A stretch of DNA of 64,000 nucleotides from positions 1 to 64,000 of the forward strand of contig JAURXM010000064.1 in the NCBI GenBank assembly GCA_030654395.1. Reading direction: 5' to 3'. Shown here one piece after another: positions 27,604 through 36,133 of this stretch. Within the stretch, counting starts at the first letter, position 1. Every line of letters starts with the position of its first letter. The position numbers and the translations under genes were made by a program. Below the pieces are notes generated by a model that saw nothing but the letters and a program-made list of their open reading frames with translations, ran no database searches and had not been told where the DNA came from. This stretch comes from Aquabacterium sp. (GTDB taxonomy: Bacteria; Pseudomonadota; Gammaproteobacteria; Burkholderiales; Burkholderiaceae_C).

Positions 27604-28893
27604 TTACCGCTCAACAATCGCCACGACGCCTTGACCGCCAGCGGCGCAGATCGAGATCAGGCCACGGCCAGATCCCTTTTGAGCCAACATTTTGGCCAAC
27701 GACGCCACGATACGCCCGCCTGTTGCAGCGAACGGGTGGCCAGCTGCCAAGGAGCTGCCATTGACATTGAGCTTGCTGCGGTCGATCGAGCCCAGCGGCT
27801 TGTCCAAACCCAGACGCTCCTTGCAATACTTGGCATCTTCCCAAGCCTTCAAGGTGCACAACACTTGTGCGGCAAACGCTTCATGGATCTCATAGAAATC
27901 GAAGTCTTGCAAGGTCAAACCAGCACGCTTGAGCATGCGCGGCACAGCGTAGGCAGGGGCCATCAGCAGGCCCTCTTTCTTGTTGTAGAAATCGACAGCA
28001 GCCACTTCACTGAAAGTCAAGTAAGCCAGCACGGGCAGGTTGCGCTCTTTGGCCCACTCTTCGCTGCCCAACAGCACAGCGGAGGCGCCGTCAGTCAAAG
28101 GTGTGGAGTTGCCCGGTGTCAATGTGCCCTGGCCCGGTGCAATCTTCTTGTCAAAGCAAGGCTTGAGCGAGCGCAGCTTCTCGATCGTCAGATCGGGACG
28201 CATGTTGTTGTCCTTGGTCACACCCTTGAATGGGGTGATCATGTCTGCAAAGAAGCCGTCCTTATAAGCACGAGCCAAATTCTGGTGGCTGGCGAAGGCC
28301 AATTGATCTTGGTCTTCACGTGCAATGCCCCACTCGCGTGCCATCAGTTCAGCATGCTCACCCATGGAGTAGCCAGTACGTGGCTCACCATTCTTAGGAA
28401 CGGCTGGCTTGACAAACATGCTCGGACGCATCTTGGAGGCCAATGCCAAACGCTGGCTCGTGGTCTTGGCACGGTTGATGTCCAACATGATCTTGCGCAT
28501 TTTCTCGTTCACACCGATAGGCGCGTCCGAAGTGGTGTCTACACCGCCACCCATGCCGCAATCGATTTGACCCAAGGCGATTTTATTGCCCACCAGCATC
28601 AGTGCTTCTAGGCCGGTGCCGCAAGCTTGCTGCAAGTCAAAGGCTGTGGTTTCAGGCGACAAGGTTGTCGACAACACTGTTTCACGCACCAAGTTGAAGT
28701 CACTTGAATGCTTCATCACGGCGCCAGCAGCCACATCACCCAAGCGCACGCCGTGCAGGTTGAAGCGATCGACCAAGCCTTGGAAGGCGGCTGTCAGCAT
28801 CTCTTGGTTAGAGACATGCGAATAAACGGTATTGGAGCGGGCGAATGGGATGCGGTTGCCACCGATGATGGCGACACGACGAATGGTGCTCAT
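27604..28893 (-). CDS. fadI: Acetyl-CoA C-acetyltransferase / 3-ketoacyl-CoA thiolase (FadI-like)
   Basis: A 429-residue thiolase. The nucleophilic Cys lies in FDLQQACGTGLEALML, GHPFAATGGRIV carries the catalytic His, and ISICAAGGQGVV has the second Cys. NKKEGLLMAPAYAVPRMLKRAGL and the EIHEAFAAQVL motif place it with the longer FadI/FadA2 type, not with the short AtoB type. It cleaves or condenses 3-oxoacyl-CoA. It lies between MaoC and FadD in one orientation, and the trio FabG-MaoC-thiolase matches mycobacterial fabG4-htdX-fadA2. Confidence 0.92.
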   Translation of the reverse strand: MSTIRRVAIIGGNRIPFARSNTVYSHVSNQEMLTAAFQGLVDRFNLHGVRLGDVAAGAVMKHSSDFNLVRETVLSTTLSPETTAFDLQQACGTGLEALMLVGNKIALGQIDCGMGGGVDTTSDAPIGVNEKMRKIMLDINRAKTTSQRLALASKMRPSMFVKPAVPKNGEPRTGYSMGEHAELMAREWGIAREDQDQLAFASHQNLARAYKDGFFADMITPFKGVTKDNNMRPDLTIEKLRSLKPCFDKKIAPGQGTLTPGNSTPLTDGASAVLLGSEEWAKERNLPVLAYLTFSEVAAVDFYNKKEGLLMAPAYAVPRMLKRAGLTLQDFDFYEIHEAFAAQVLCTLKAWEDAKYCKERLGLDKPLGSIDRSKLNVNGSSLAAGHPFAATGGRIVASLAKMLAQKGSGRGLISICAAGGQGVVAIVER

Positions 28894-28948
28894 GAGTATG
28901 TCCTTTAGGGCAAAAAAATTGGCGAAATGAATAAAACGACGTGTGTGA

Positions 28949-29827
28949 TCAGTAGGTCACGCGACCACGCAAATGGGGCTTGTCACCCTTGGCATTGCGT
29001 ACTTCAAAGACGGTGCCATGCTCTTGCCTAGCAGCCCACAAAGAGGCCTTCGCAGGCAAAAACAAAGGCGTTTTGAACTCCACGATCACCTCGGCGTGAT
29101 CAACCGCCTCGCGTGGCATCAGGGCTGACAAGGCCTTGGCTTTGGTCCACATGCCATGGGCAATCGCTTTGCGAAAACCCATGAACTTAGCCGTGATCGC
29201 AAACAGGTGAATCGGGTTGATATCGCCCGATACGCGGCCATAAGATCGACCAATACCCGCACCAGCAAAAAAGTCAGCCTGATGCGAGATAGGTGTGTCA
29301 TCTGTCAGCGCACTGGTGTACGGCTCACCTTGTGGTGTGCGTACGCCCAAACGGAGCAAAGTCCAAGTGCTCTCCCAAACCACGTCACCCGCACGCAAAG
29401 CACGGGCATGTAGCGTGAACACCTGGCCTTTTTCATGCGCGTACAACTCGCCGGGGCTCATCTCAATGCGCAACTCATCGCCCACATTGATGCGTTTGAG
29501 CAGCTTGGCACTGTTAGCCAAATGCACCGTCCCCATGGCAGGCCACGGGAAGGCTTTGGCGCCAAACAACATCATGGCCAACGGGAACGCCTGCATGTGC
29601 GGATACAGCATGGGCACGCCATGCGCTTTGGTGAACCCACAGACCTTGGCGTAGGCTGCGACGTCTTTGGCATTCACCACCACACGTGGGCGCACGTACG
29701 TCACTTGAGGCAAAGCGGTGACCACGCCGGGACGCTTGCCACTTGAGCGCAGCGCGCCCAAGTTCAAGGCCAGCGCACTGGGTAGCTTCTTGACTTCGAT
29801 GATCTTCATAGGATCTCGCTTCGTCAT
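28949..29827 (-). CDS. MaoC-like enoyl-CoA/enoyl-ACP hydratase (HtdX-like)
   Basis: A 292-residue double-hotdog protein. The N-terminal non-catalytic hotdog is followed by a C-terminal one with the hydratase motif: GAGIGRSYGRVSGDINPIHLFAITAKFMGFRKAIAHGMW contains the catalytic Asp and His (D-x-N-P-x-H). It hydrates trans-2-enoyl thioesters. ATG 29827 lies 3 bp after the FabG stop; a second in-frame ATG at 29809 with GAG upstream is an alternative start. It is part of the operon reading from the PsrA-like regulator. Confidence 0.9.
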   Translation of the reverse strand: MTKRDPMKIIEVKKLPSALALNLGALRSSGKRPGVVTALPQVTYVRPRVVVNAKDVAAYAKVCGFTKAHGVPMLYPHMQAFPLAMMLFGAKAFPWPAMGTVHLANSAKLLKRINVGDELRIEMSPGELYAHEKGQVFTLHARALRAGDVVWESTWTLLRLGVRTPQGEPYTSALTDDTPISHQADFFAGAGIGRSYGRVSGDINPIHLFAITAKFMGFRKAIAHGMWTKAKALSALMPREAVDHAEVIVEFKTPLFLPAKASLWAARQEHGTVFEVRNAKGDKPHLRGRVTY

Positions 29828-29830
29828 GGG

Positions 29831-31243
29831 TCAAGCACCAATCAAACTTTGGCCGCAAACACGGATCACGTTATTCGTGACGCCACTGGATGCTGGGCTG
29901 GCGTACCAAGCAATCGCCTCAGCCACGTCAACGGGCTGACCACCTTGGCTCATGGAGTTCATGCGACGGCCTGCTTCACGGATCGCAAAAGGCACAGCCG
30001 CGGTCATCTGCGTTTCGATGAAGCCAGGCGCCACGGCATTGATGGTGATGCCATGCTCAGCAAAAATGGGGGCTGAACTGTTGACCATACCGATCACGCC
30101 GGCCTTGGATACTGCGTAATTGGTTTGCCCCATGTTGCCTGCGATGCCGCTGATGGACGACACACACACAATGCGCCCACCGGACTTCAAGGCGCCTGAA
30201 GCGACCAAGGCTTCATTGATGCGCTCTTGCGTCGACAGGTTGACGTTGACCACCAACTGCCAGAGGTGCTCTTTCATGTTGGCGATGGTCTTGTCGCGGG
30301 TGACACCAGCGTTGTGCACAACCACATCCCAGCCGCCCTGAGCTTTGGCCGCGTCGACCAATTTCTGTGGTGCCTCGGCTGAACCAATGTCCATGGCCAA
30401 AGAGATGCCGCCCAAACGCTTGGCAACCTCGTCCAATCCAGCCTGCGCCTGAGGCACGTCCAAACATGTCACTTGTGCGCCATCACGCGCCATGACTTCA
30501 GCGATCGCCTCACCAATACCGCGTGATGCACCGGTAACCAGCACTTTCTTGCCAGCCAAAGGCAGGTTCCAGTCTTTAGGCACGACCAAGTCGCCTACTG
30601 GCTTGCCAACGCGCATGACCTGCGCAGACACGTATGCCGAACGCGGTGACAACAAGAAACGCATGGTGGATTCGATGTTGCCCTCGGCACCTTCGGACAC
30701 GTACACGAGTTGGGCATTGATGCCCTTTTTCATTTCCTTGCCCAGTGAGCGCGCCAAACCTTCCAGCGAGCGTTGCACGGTGGCCTTGCGTGGCGACTTA
30801 CACTCTTCTGGTGGACGACCCAAGATCACGACGCGACCGCAAGGCAGCACCGAGCGGGCTGCGTCATGGAAGAACCAGTACAGCGCATCAGATTGGGTAC
30901 TGTCTTCTAAACCTGTGGCATCAAAGACCAGGGCCTTGACTTTTTCACCTGGCTTGCCGTCCACGCTCCAGCGGCCGGTCGTCAAACCAGCCTTGTTGGC
31001 CACGGACACCCACTGCGGCAACTTGTCGTGCGCAACGCTTTGGGCGCCAATGCTTTTGAATGTAGCGGCCAAGGCTTCCAGCAATTGAGGTTCAGCACCA
31101 CCCCCGCCCACCAAAATAGAGCCTTGAATAACGGGCTGACCAGCCTTGTGGCGCTCTAATGGCAACGGCTTGGGCAGGCCCAGTGCGTTGATCAATTTGG
31201 CGCCCATGGGCGAGTTAGCAAAATCGAGGTAACCGTCAGTCAT
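29831..31243 (-). CDS. High-molecular-weight FabG-type 3-oxoacyl reductase (FabG4-like)
   Basis: A 470-residue short-chain dehydrogenase of the long FabG type. About 210 N-terminal residues form an inactive flavodoxin-like domain (ILVGGGGAEPQLLEALAATFKSIG). The C-terminal SDR domain follows, with cofactor loop VTGASRGIGEAIAEVMA, HNAGVTRD, catalytic Ser in CVSSISG and YAVSKAG (Y-x-x-x-K). Long FabGs act on 3-oxoacyl-CoA, with NADH preferred in studied cases. Start 31243 is preferred over an extended frame to 31327 because the family begins near TDGYLDFANSPMG. Length and context match mycobacterial FabG4. Confidence 0.9.
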   Translation of the reverse strand: MTDGYLDFANSPMGAKLINALGLPKPLPLERHKAGQPVIQGSILVGGGGAEPQLLEALAATFKSIGAQSVAHDKLPQWVSVANKAGLTTGRWSVDGKPGEKVKALVFDATGLEDSTQSDALYWFFHDAARSVLPCGRVVILGRPPEECKSPRKATVQRSLEGLARSLGKEMKKGINAQLVYVSEGAEGNIESTMRFLLSPRSAYVSAQVMRVGKPVGDLVVPKDWNLPLAGKKVLVTGASRGIGEAIAEVMARDGAQVTCLDVPQAQAGLDEVAKRLGGISLAMDIGSAEAPQKLVDAAKAQGGWDVVVHNAGVTRDKTIANMKEHLWQLVVNVNLSTQERINEALVASGALKSGGRIVCVSSISGIAGNMGQTNYAVSKAGVIGMVNSSAPIFAEHGITINAVAPGFIETQMTAAVPFAIREAGRRMNSMSQGGQPVDVAEAIAWYASPASSGVTNNVIRVCGQSLIGA

Positions 31244-31290
31244 AAGGGTCTCTTTATAGGCAGATGGCATGCGGACGTGAACAGTCTCGT

Positions 31291-31303
31291 CAAACCAGGT
31301 TGG
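31291..31303. promoter_or_regulatory. Imperfect PsrA-type box before the FabG gene
   Basis: CAAACCAGGTTGG fits the G/C-AAAC-N2-4-GTTT-G/C pattern with one mismatch in the second half-site. It lies in the 124-bp gap between the regulator and the long FabG gene, about 50 bp before the FabG start. It is weaker than the perfect box at 32172-32185 and could be chance. Confidence 0.35.
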
Positions 31304-31367
31304 TGAAGCGACCCGCCAAAACGGCAAGTCAAGGTGTTATTGATAAAACTGGATGAATGCGAATAAC

Positions 31368-32132
31368 TCAGGACAACACGGCATCAGGCTCAGCGGCAGC
31401 ATGCGCAGAAGCTTGACCAATCAACTCAAGGCCTGGCAGATTGGCCATCTCACCAAACAGGGAGGCCTCGGCTGCGCCGGGTAAAGGTGCTTTAAGCGCA
31501 GCAACCATCAGCGTGGTCAAACGAGACAGAATCACCGCTTCGTGATCGCTTTGCTCTTGCGTGAAGTCGCGGATCAATCGCTGGGTATTGCCACCGGCCA
31601 AAATGCCAGACAGTGCGCCCATGGCAAAGTGCAAACGAAAGCCCAAATCCTCGCGCCTCAGCTCAGGCAGCGTGCGCTGGAACGCGAAGAAAAAGCGCCC
31701 TAAGGTTTGGGTGTAGTGTGTGTTGATGAAGTCGCGCACGACCGATGAAGGATCTGTGTAAGCGCGACCAAGAAAATGGAGGTAGCGATCAGCCAGTGGG
31801 TCACCGCTTCGGAATATCCGCACAGCTGGCAAGAACATGGCGACCAAAACGTGCTCGCAGGTCAACTTGTCACCCAGCGTCGACTCAAAGACATCCAACA
31901 TGGCCACACGTTGCTCACTGAGTGAATCCAAGCGGCGTGCCAACACGGCCTGAATCAGCGCGTCCTTGCTGCCAAAGTGGTAGTTGACCGCCGCCAAGTT
32001 GACCGTCGCCGCACCTGTGATCTGCCGCATAGACATGGACTCGAAGCCACCCGAGACGAACAAAGTCTCAGCCGCATCAAGGATGCGGGTCTTGGTATCA
32101 GCAGGTGACAGCCGTGTCGGGGCCTGGGGCAT
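31368..32132 (-). CDS. psrA: PsrA-like TetR-family fatty-acid-responsive regulator
   Basis: A 254-residue TetR regulator. The N-terminal helix-turn-helix includes TKTRILDAAETLFVSGGFESMSMRQITGAATVNLAAVNYHFGSKDALIQAVLARRL, and the NLAAVNYHFGSK recognition segment is that of Pseudomonas PsrA. PsrA represses beta-oxidation genes and is released by long-chain acyl-CoA. The start at 32132 is chosen for GGAGA upstream; an in-frame ATG at 32174 is possible. It heads the FabG-MaoC-thiolase-FadD cluster, and a perfect PsrA box lies about 40 bp upstream of its start, so it is probably autoregulated. Confidence 0.85.
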   Translation of the reverse strand: MPQAPTRLSPADTKTRILDAAETLFVSGGFESMSMRQITGAATVNLAAVNYHFGSKDALIQAVLARRLDSLSEQRVAMLDVFESTLGDKLTCEHVLVAMFLPAVRIFRSGDPLADRYLHFLGRAYTDPSSVVRDFINTHYTQTLGRFFFAFQRTLPELRREDLGFRLHFAMGALSGILAGGNTQRLIRDFTQEQSDHEAVILSRLTTLMVAALKAPLPGAAEASLFGEMANLPGLELIGQASAHAAAEPDAVLS

Positions 32133-32171
32133 GGTCAGCGAGTCTCCAAAGTGCACACAGTACGAACGTTT

Positions 32172-32185
32172 CAAACGCCCGTTTC
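32172..32185. promoter_or_regulatory. PsrA-type operator CAAACGCCCGTTTC
   Basis: An exact match to the published PsrA pattern (G/C)AAAC-N(2-4)-GTTT(G/C), here with a 4-base spacer. It lies just upstream of the psrA-like gene, where an autoregulatory operator is expected. Choosing start 32174 instead of 32132 would place the box directly before or at the start codon. Confidence 0.7.
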
Positions 32186-32282
32186 ATCTGGGTGCGTATG
32201 GTATGTCAGACTGACCCGTGGTGGGGACCCGTTGACGCAAAAAGACCGACCACCCCCCAATTCAAGGGGTAAACCCAGATCT

Positions 32283-33800
32283 TTAGTTCAACTTGTGGCA
32301 TGGGCCGGCTGGCAAACGAAAACCCCAAACAACCGGCGATACGCCTTTGACATGTGCAGGCGGAACAAGCGTCATTTCTGTTGTGCGCACCACATCAATG
32401 GGTAGCTCGGCCACAGTGCGCTTCATGACGACGCTGCCACTTGCCAGCAAATCAGCTGGGTCAACCCAAGGGCTATTCAGCGTGTCACCGTCCTCGATCA
32501 CGTCAGGAAAACCATGACCATAAGCGGCCAACTGCCCACCCTCAAAAAACGGTGCACTGACATAACGTAAAGCACACGATGGGGCAAGCCTGAGCCAATC
32601 GGCCTCAATGCGATCGGCCAAATCACGTGAGGGATAGCCCTGCACAGCGCCTTGCGCATGTAAACGTTGCGATGATGGACTTAAGGCGATCGACAGTGCA
32701 ATCAACTGAACCAAGCCGGTGGCCCAGATCAATCGGCGCAACGCCGCTCCTTCAAATGCCGAGCCAAACCAGATCACCAAGGCAATTGAACTGAACTGGA
32801 AAGTCTGAACTCCCCATTGCCCATGCATTTTGGCGCCGCCCAAAATGCCCATGGCCAGCACACAGGCCATCGGGACAAAAAGCAGCCCTTCAATCCACGC
32901 CCGATCATGACTTGCACTCAACGCTCTCAGCCGGTGAGATACAGCGCCTGCGGGCATTTGCCATTTCATCCGCACAACGCAAACCAATAGGACGAACAAA
33001 GCAGGCGCCAGCATCCGCAATTCAGACACCACGAACTGAACCAATCGAGCTGACTCACCATCTCCACCACCACCGCTACCAAGTTGGTGATTTGCGTAGG
33101 TCAATGCATTCGTATGCCCCGTCACCATCCACAAAAGGGCTGGAGCGCTGACCAGCACTGAAAGGGCCAGTGTCACGAAGACACCTCTTCGAGCAGAATC
33201 TGCCTTCAAGCCCCCGCTGCGCCACAATGCCCATATCACCCCAAGCAAAGGGACAATAGCTTGCAGCTTGGTAGACATGGCCAAGCCGGCGGCCACCCCT
33301 GCAGCGCACCACCAACGCAGATCACCCCGGCGAACCGCTTTGGTCACACAAAAAACCGTCAGGGCCACAACAGCCACCAATACGGTGTTGTGGTTGTATA
33401 TCCATGCTCGCCAACTGAACGGCTGCTGCAACCCCCACAGCAGCGCCACACACAAGGCCATACGAGGGTTGAGTAACTCACGCGCGGCAAGGTAGGTGAA
33501 CACGCCAGCTGCGCCGATACACAACGCCGACAAGCCGTACAGAGTCATGGGCTTGGCTGGCAAAAAAACCATGGCGGACATGAACAACCAAGTGGGCAGA
33601 GGAGGATGTTTGGGGTAACCCAATGACCACGTATGAGCCCACACAAATTGCTCTGCCATGTCGTGATGCAAAGCCGTATGCCAACGTGCCGCCACCGCAA
33701 CCCACAAAATGACCAAAACCAAAATGGCCAGCGACACCCACATCGGGTGATCTATTTGTTTTTTGGACGATGAGGACATGACTCGGGATTGATCGGACAT
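32283..33800 (-). CDS. ArnT/PMT-like membrane glycosyltransferase
   Basis: A protein of about 506 residues with roughly ten hydrophobic helices. LHHDMAEQFVWAHTWSLGYPKHPPLPTWLF (acidic D47/E50, then HPPLPTW at 65-71) is the first periplasmic loop of PMT/ArnT-type transferases. A soluble C-terminal region of about 120 residues ends WGFRLPAGPCHKLN. It should use a polyprenyl-linked sugar; the acceptor is unknown. An in-frame ATG at 33779 is an alternative start, and neither has a strong ribosome binding site. It is divergent from the alcohol dehydrogenase gene. Confidence 0.8.
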   Translation of the reverse strand: MSDQSRVMSSSSKKQIDHPMWVSLAILVLVILWVAVAARWHTALHHDMAEQFVWAHTWSLGYPKHPPLPTWLFMSAMVFLPAKPMTLYGLSALCIGAAGVFTYLAARELLNPRMALCVALLWGLQQPFSWRAWIYNHNTVLVAVVALTVFCVTKAVRRGDLRWWCAAGVAAGLAMSTKLQAIVPLLGVIWALWRSGGLKADSARRGVFVTLALSVLVSAPALLWMVTGHTNALTYANHQLGSGGGGDGESARLVQFVVSELRMLAPALFVLLVCVVRMKWQMPAGAVSHRLRALSASHDRAWIEGLLFVPMACVLAMGILGGAKMHGQWGVQTFQFSSIALVIWFGSAFEGAALRRLIWATGLVQLIALSIALSPSSQRLHAQGAVQGYPSRDLADRIEADWLRLAPSCALRYVSAPFFEGGQLAAYGHGFPDVIEDGDTLNSPWVDPADLLASGSVVMKRTVAELPIDVVRTTEMTLVPPAHVKGVSPVVWGFRLPAGPCHKLN

Positions 33801-33868
33801 GCGCGGAAGTCTAATCGCGCTAAAGTCTGCCCCGGACAAGTTAAACGAACAGACAGAGCGGACAAGCC

Positions 33869-35005
33869 ATGGCGACCATCCTTTACCTGACCCAAATCCA
33901 GTTCGAATTCGGTGCAATCAAGCTGCTAGCCAGCGAGTGTGAGCGTGTGGGTATCCGCCGCCCGCTGCTCGTGACAGACGCTGGCGTACGTGCTGCTGGC
34001 GTATTACAAAAAGCCCTTGATGCCCTCACAGGCTGGCCTGTGACCGTGTTCGACCAGACACCATCGAACCCGACGGAGGCTTCTGTGCGTGCGGCACATG
34101 AAATTTGGCAAGCCCACCAGTGCGACGGTTTGATTGCAGTTGGCGGGGGATCAAGCATCGACTTGGCAAAGGGCTTGGCAATCATGGCCACGCACCCAGG
34201 CCCCTTGAAAACCTACGCCACCATCGAAGGCGGCTCACCCAAAATCACAGCGCAAGCCGCACCCCTGATCGCCGTACCAACGACAGCGGGCACGGGCAGT
34301 GAGGTGGCACGTGGTGCCATCGTGATCGTGGACGATGGTCGCAAGCTGGGCTTCCACTCTTGGAACCTGATGCCCAAAGCGGCCATCTGCGACCCAGAAC
34401 TGACGCTGGGCCTGCCCCCTGCGCTAACTGCCGCAACAGGCATGGACGCCATAGCCCATTGCATGGAGACCTTCATGGCACCGGCCTTCAATCCACCCGC
34501 CGATGGCATTGCATTGGACGGCTTAGAGCGGGCTTGGGCGCACATTGAGCGCGCCACCCGCGACGGCAGCGACCGTGAAGCCCGCTTGAACATGATGAGC
34601 GCGTCCATGCAAGGCGCCATGGCCTTTCAAAAGGGTTTGGGCGCGGTGCACAGCCTCAGCCACAGCTTAGGTGGCGTGAACCCCCGACTTCACCACGGCA
34701 CGCTCAACGCCATGTTTTTGCCCGAGGTGATCAAGTTCAATGCATCAGCCCCATCCATCGTGAAGGAGCGCCGACTCGACCGCATGGCCCATGCCATGGG
34801 CTTGCCATCCGGCGAAGCCATCCCACAGGCGATTCGTGATCTGAACGCACGCTTGGGCCTGGCCACGGGCTTAGAAGCACTCGGAGTACAACGTGAGTGG
34901 TTTGACCGCATCGTGAGCGGCGCCATGTTGGATCACTGCCACAAGACCAATCCCCGTGTGGCCACCGAGCAAGAGTACCTCGACTTGCTCGAGGCTTCTA
35001 TGTGA
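33869..35005 (+). CDS. Iron-containing alcohol dehydrogenase
   Basis: A 378-residue group III dehydrogenase. The Rossmann part has GLIAVGGGSSIDLAKGLA and PTTAGTGSEVARGAIV. The iron ligands are Asp in CDPELTLGLP, His in GMDAIAHCMET and the histidines of HSLSHSLGGVNPRLHHGTLNA. It oxidises or reduces alcohol/aldehyde pairs with NAD(P); the substrate is not determined. It stands alone and ends directly against the convergent patatin gene. Confidence 0.92.
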   Translation: MATILYLTQIQFEFGAIKLLASECERVGIRRPLLVTDAGVRAAGVLQKALDALTGWPVTVFDQTPSNPTEASVRAAHEIWQAHQCDGLIAVGGGSSIDLAKGLAIMATHPGPLKTYATIEGGSPKITAQAAPLIAVPTTAGTGSEVARGAIVIVDDGRKLGFHSWNLMPKAAICDPELTLGLPPALTAATGMDAIAHCMETFMAPAFNPPADGIALDGLERAWAHIERATRDGSDREARLNMMSASMQGAMAFQKGLGAVHSLSHSLGGVNPRLHHGTLNAMFLPEVIKFNASAPSIVKERRLDRMAHAMGLPSGEAIPQAIRDLNARLGLATGLEALGVQREWFDRIVSGAMLDHCHKTNPRVATEQEYLDLLEASM

Positions 35006-36076
35006 TCACAATGGCTTGAGTGCATCGGCCGGACACCCGCGATGCAACCAATCCTGCCACTCGTCAGCCAACTGCATGGCACGCGCCACAGCATCAGTCC
35101 AAGCGGCCACGCGAGGGGCATATGCCAAACGGCTGAAGTCCTTGCGATCTGGTAATTTGCCGCCCGGCAAGGTGGCAACCCATTGAGGATTGGGTGCCAG
35201 CAAGACCATGTTGTCTAGCCAAGGGCTGGACCGGTGGCGCCATTTGAGCGCCTTATCCAACCAGCCAGGCACCACCTGCTTCTGGAAGTGTGGGTACAAG
35301 ACCAAACCACTGTCCATCGCGGCGTATGACCAATGAAAGTGGTAATCCACAATGCCACCGTCCCAGTGCGCGCCTCGAATCGCACCAGGAATGTCGTTGA
35401 CGGCATCTAGCATGAAGGGGATGCTGCAAGAGGCCAACATGGCTTGCATGAAGTTACCCGAATCCAACTCGACAAGCCCTGTCGGCAAATCCTTCAAAGG
35501 CACAGGCAATGGCTCTCCACGGCTGGAGAAAACAGTCCGCTCCATGAACAGCCCAACCGCCTTGCGCGAGACCGCATTACCGAGCGCCAAACCAGCGAAC
35601 CCCAGCGCGGTTCGTGAGGGCGAGGCCCGCCGCAGCACCTGCCGCCCACGCGAGGTCGATATATGCAATCGGTATCGAGGGTGGTTGAGCACGGACTCAA
35701 CGTTGGCACCGAAAAAACCACTCAGGGTGTCACTGAAGCCCGCACTGATGCGTTGTGCTGAGGGCATCTTTCGCCCTGGCTCTGGCTCGATGTTTTGCTG
35801 GATATAACCGTGCGCCAAATCATGAAACGACTTAACGGGGTCAGGCATGGCCGCCGTGGCCATGCGCCAAGCGCCAATAGATGCGCCCACCAAGTGAACC
35901 GTGTGTCCGCCTTCAGGTAACCAACGACCAAACAAATGTTGGTCTAAATGATTGAGGATCAAACCCTTGGGGCCACCTGCTGCAGCAGGTATCAACCGGA
36001 CATCTTGGGGGCTAAAGCCTTGGGCCTCAATGTGTTGTCGCGCCCTGTTGCCGACGTGAATATGCAATGCCTTCAT
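35006..36076 (-). CDS. Patatin-like phospholipase
   Basis: A protein of about 356 residues with the patatin catalytic dyad. The oxyanion loop is AAGGPKGLIL, the nucleophile elbow GASIGAW carries the Ser, and the Asp lies in HWDGGIVDYHF. Patatins hydrolyse acyl chains from phospholipids or neutral lipids. No signal peptide is seen, so it is probably cytoplasmic or membrane-associated. ATG 36076 is preferred over an in-frame GTG at 36085, since neither has a good ribosome binding site. There is no obvious functional link with the adjacent dehydrogenase. Confidence 0.87.
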   Translation of the reverse strand: MKALHIHVGNRARQHIEAQGFSPQDVRLIPAAAGGPKGLILNHLDQHLFGRWLPEGGHTVHLVGASIGAWRMATAAMPDPVKSFHDLAHGYIQQNIEPEPGRKMPSAQRISAGFSDTLSGFFGANVESVLNHPRYRLHISTSRGRQVLRRASPSRTALGFAGLALGNAVSRKAVGLFMERTVFSSRGEPLPVPLKDLPTGLVELDSGNFMQAMLASCSIPFMLDAVNDIPGAIRGAHWDGGIVDYHFHWSYAAMDSGLVLYPHFQKQVVPGWLDKALKWRHRSSPWLDNMVLLAPNPQWVATLPGGKLPDRKDFSRLAYAPRVAAWTDAVARAMQLADEWQDWLHRGCPADALKPL

Positions 36077-36133
36077 AGGCTGCACTGTGACACAAGCTTG
36101 GCGCGGCGACGGCGCCAGGCCTCAACCGTTTGC

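Noticed and set aside
27631..28611. 326-codon frame antisense to the thiolase gene
   Set aside because: It is a mirror of a well-conserved enzyme gene, with no ribosome binding site and no family resemblance; it reflects codon bias.
32253..32269. CCCC/GGGG repeat after the second glycosyltransferase as a terminator
   Set aside because: Only four base pairs form, and the run of Ts is too far from the stem.
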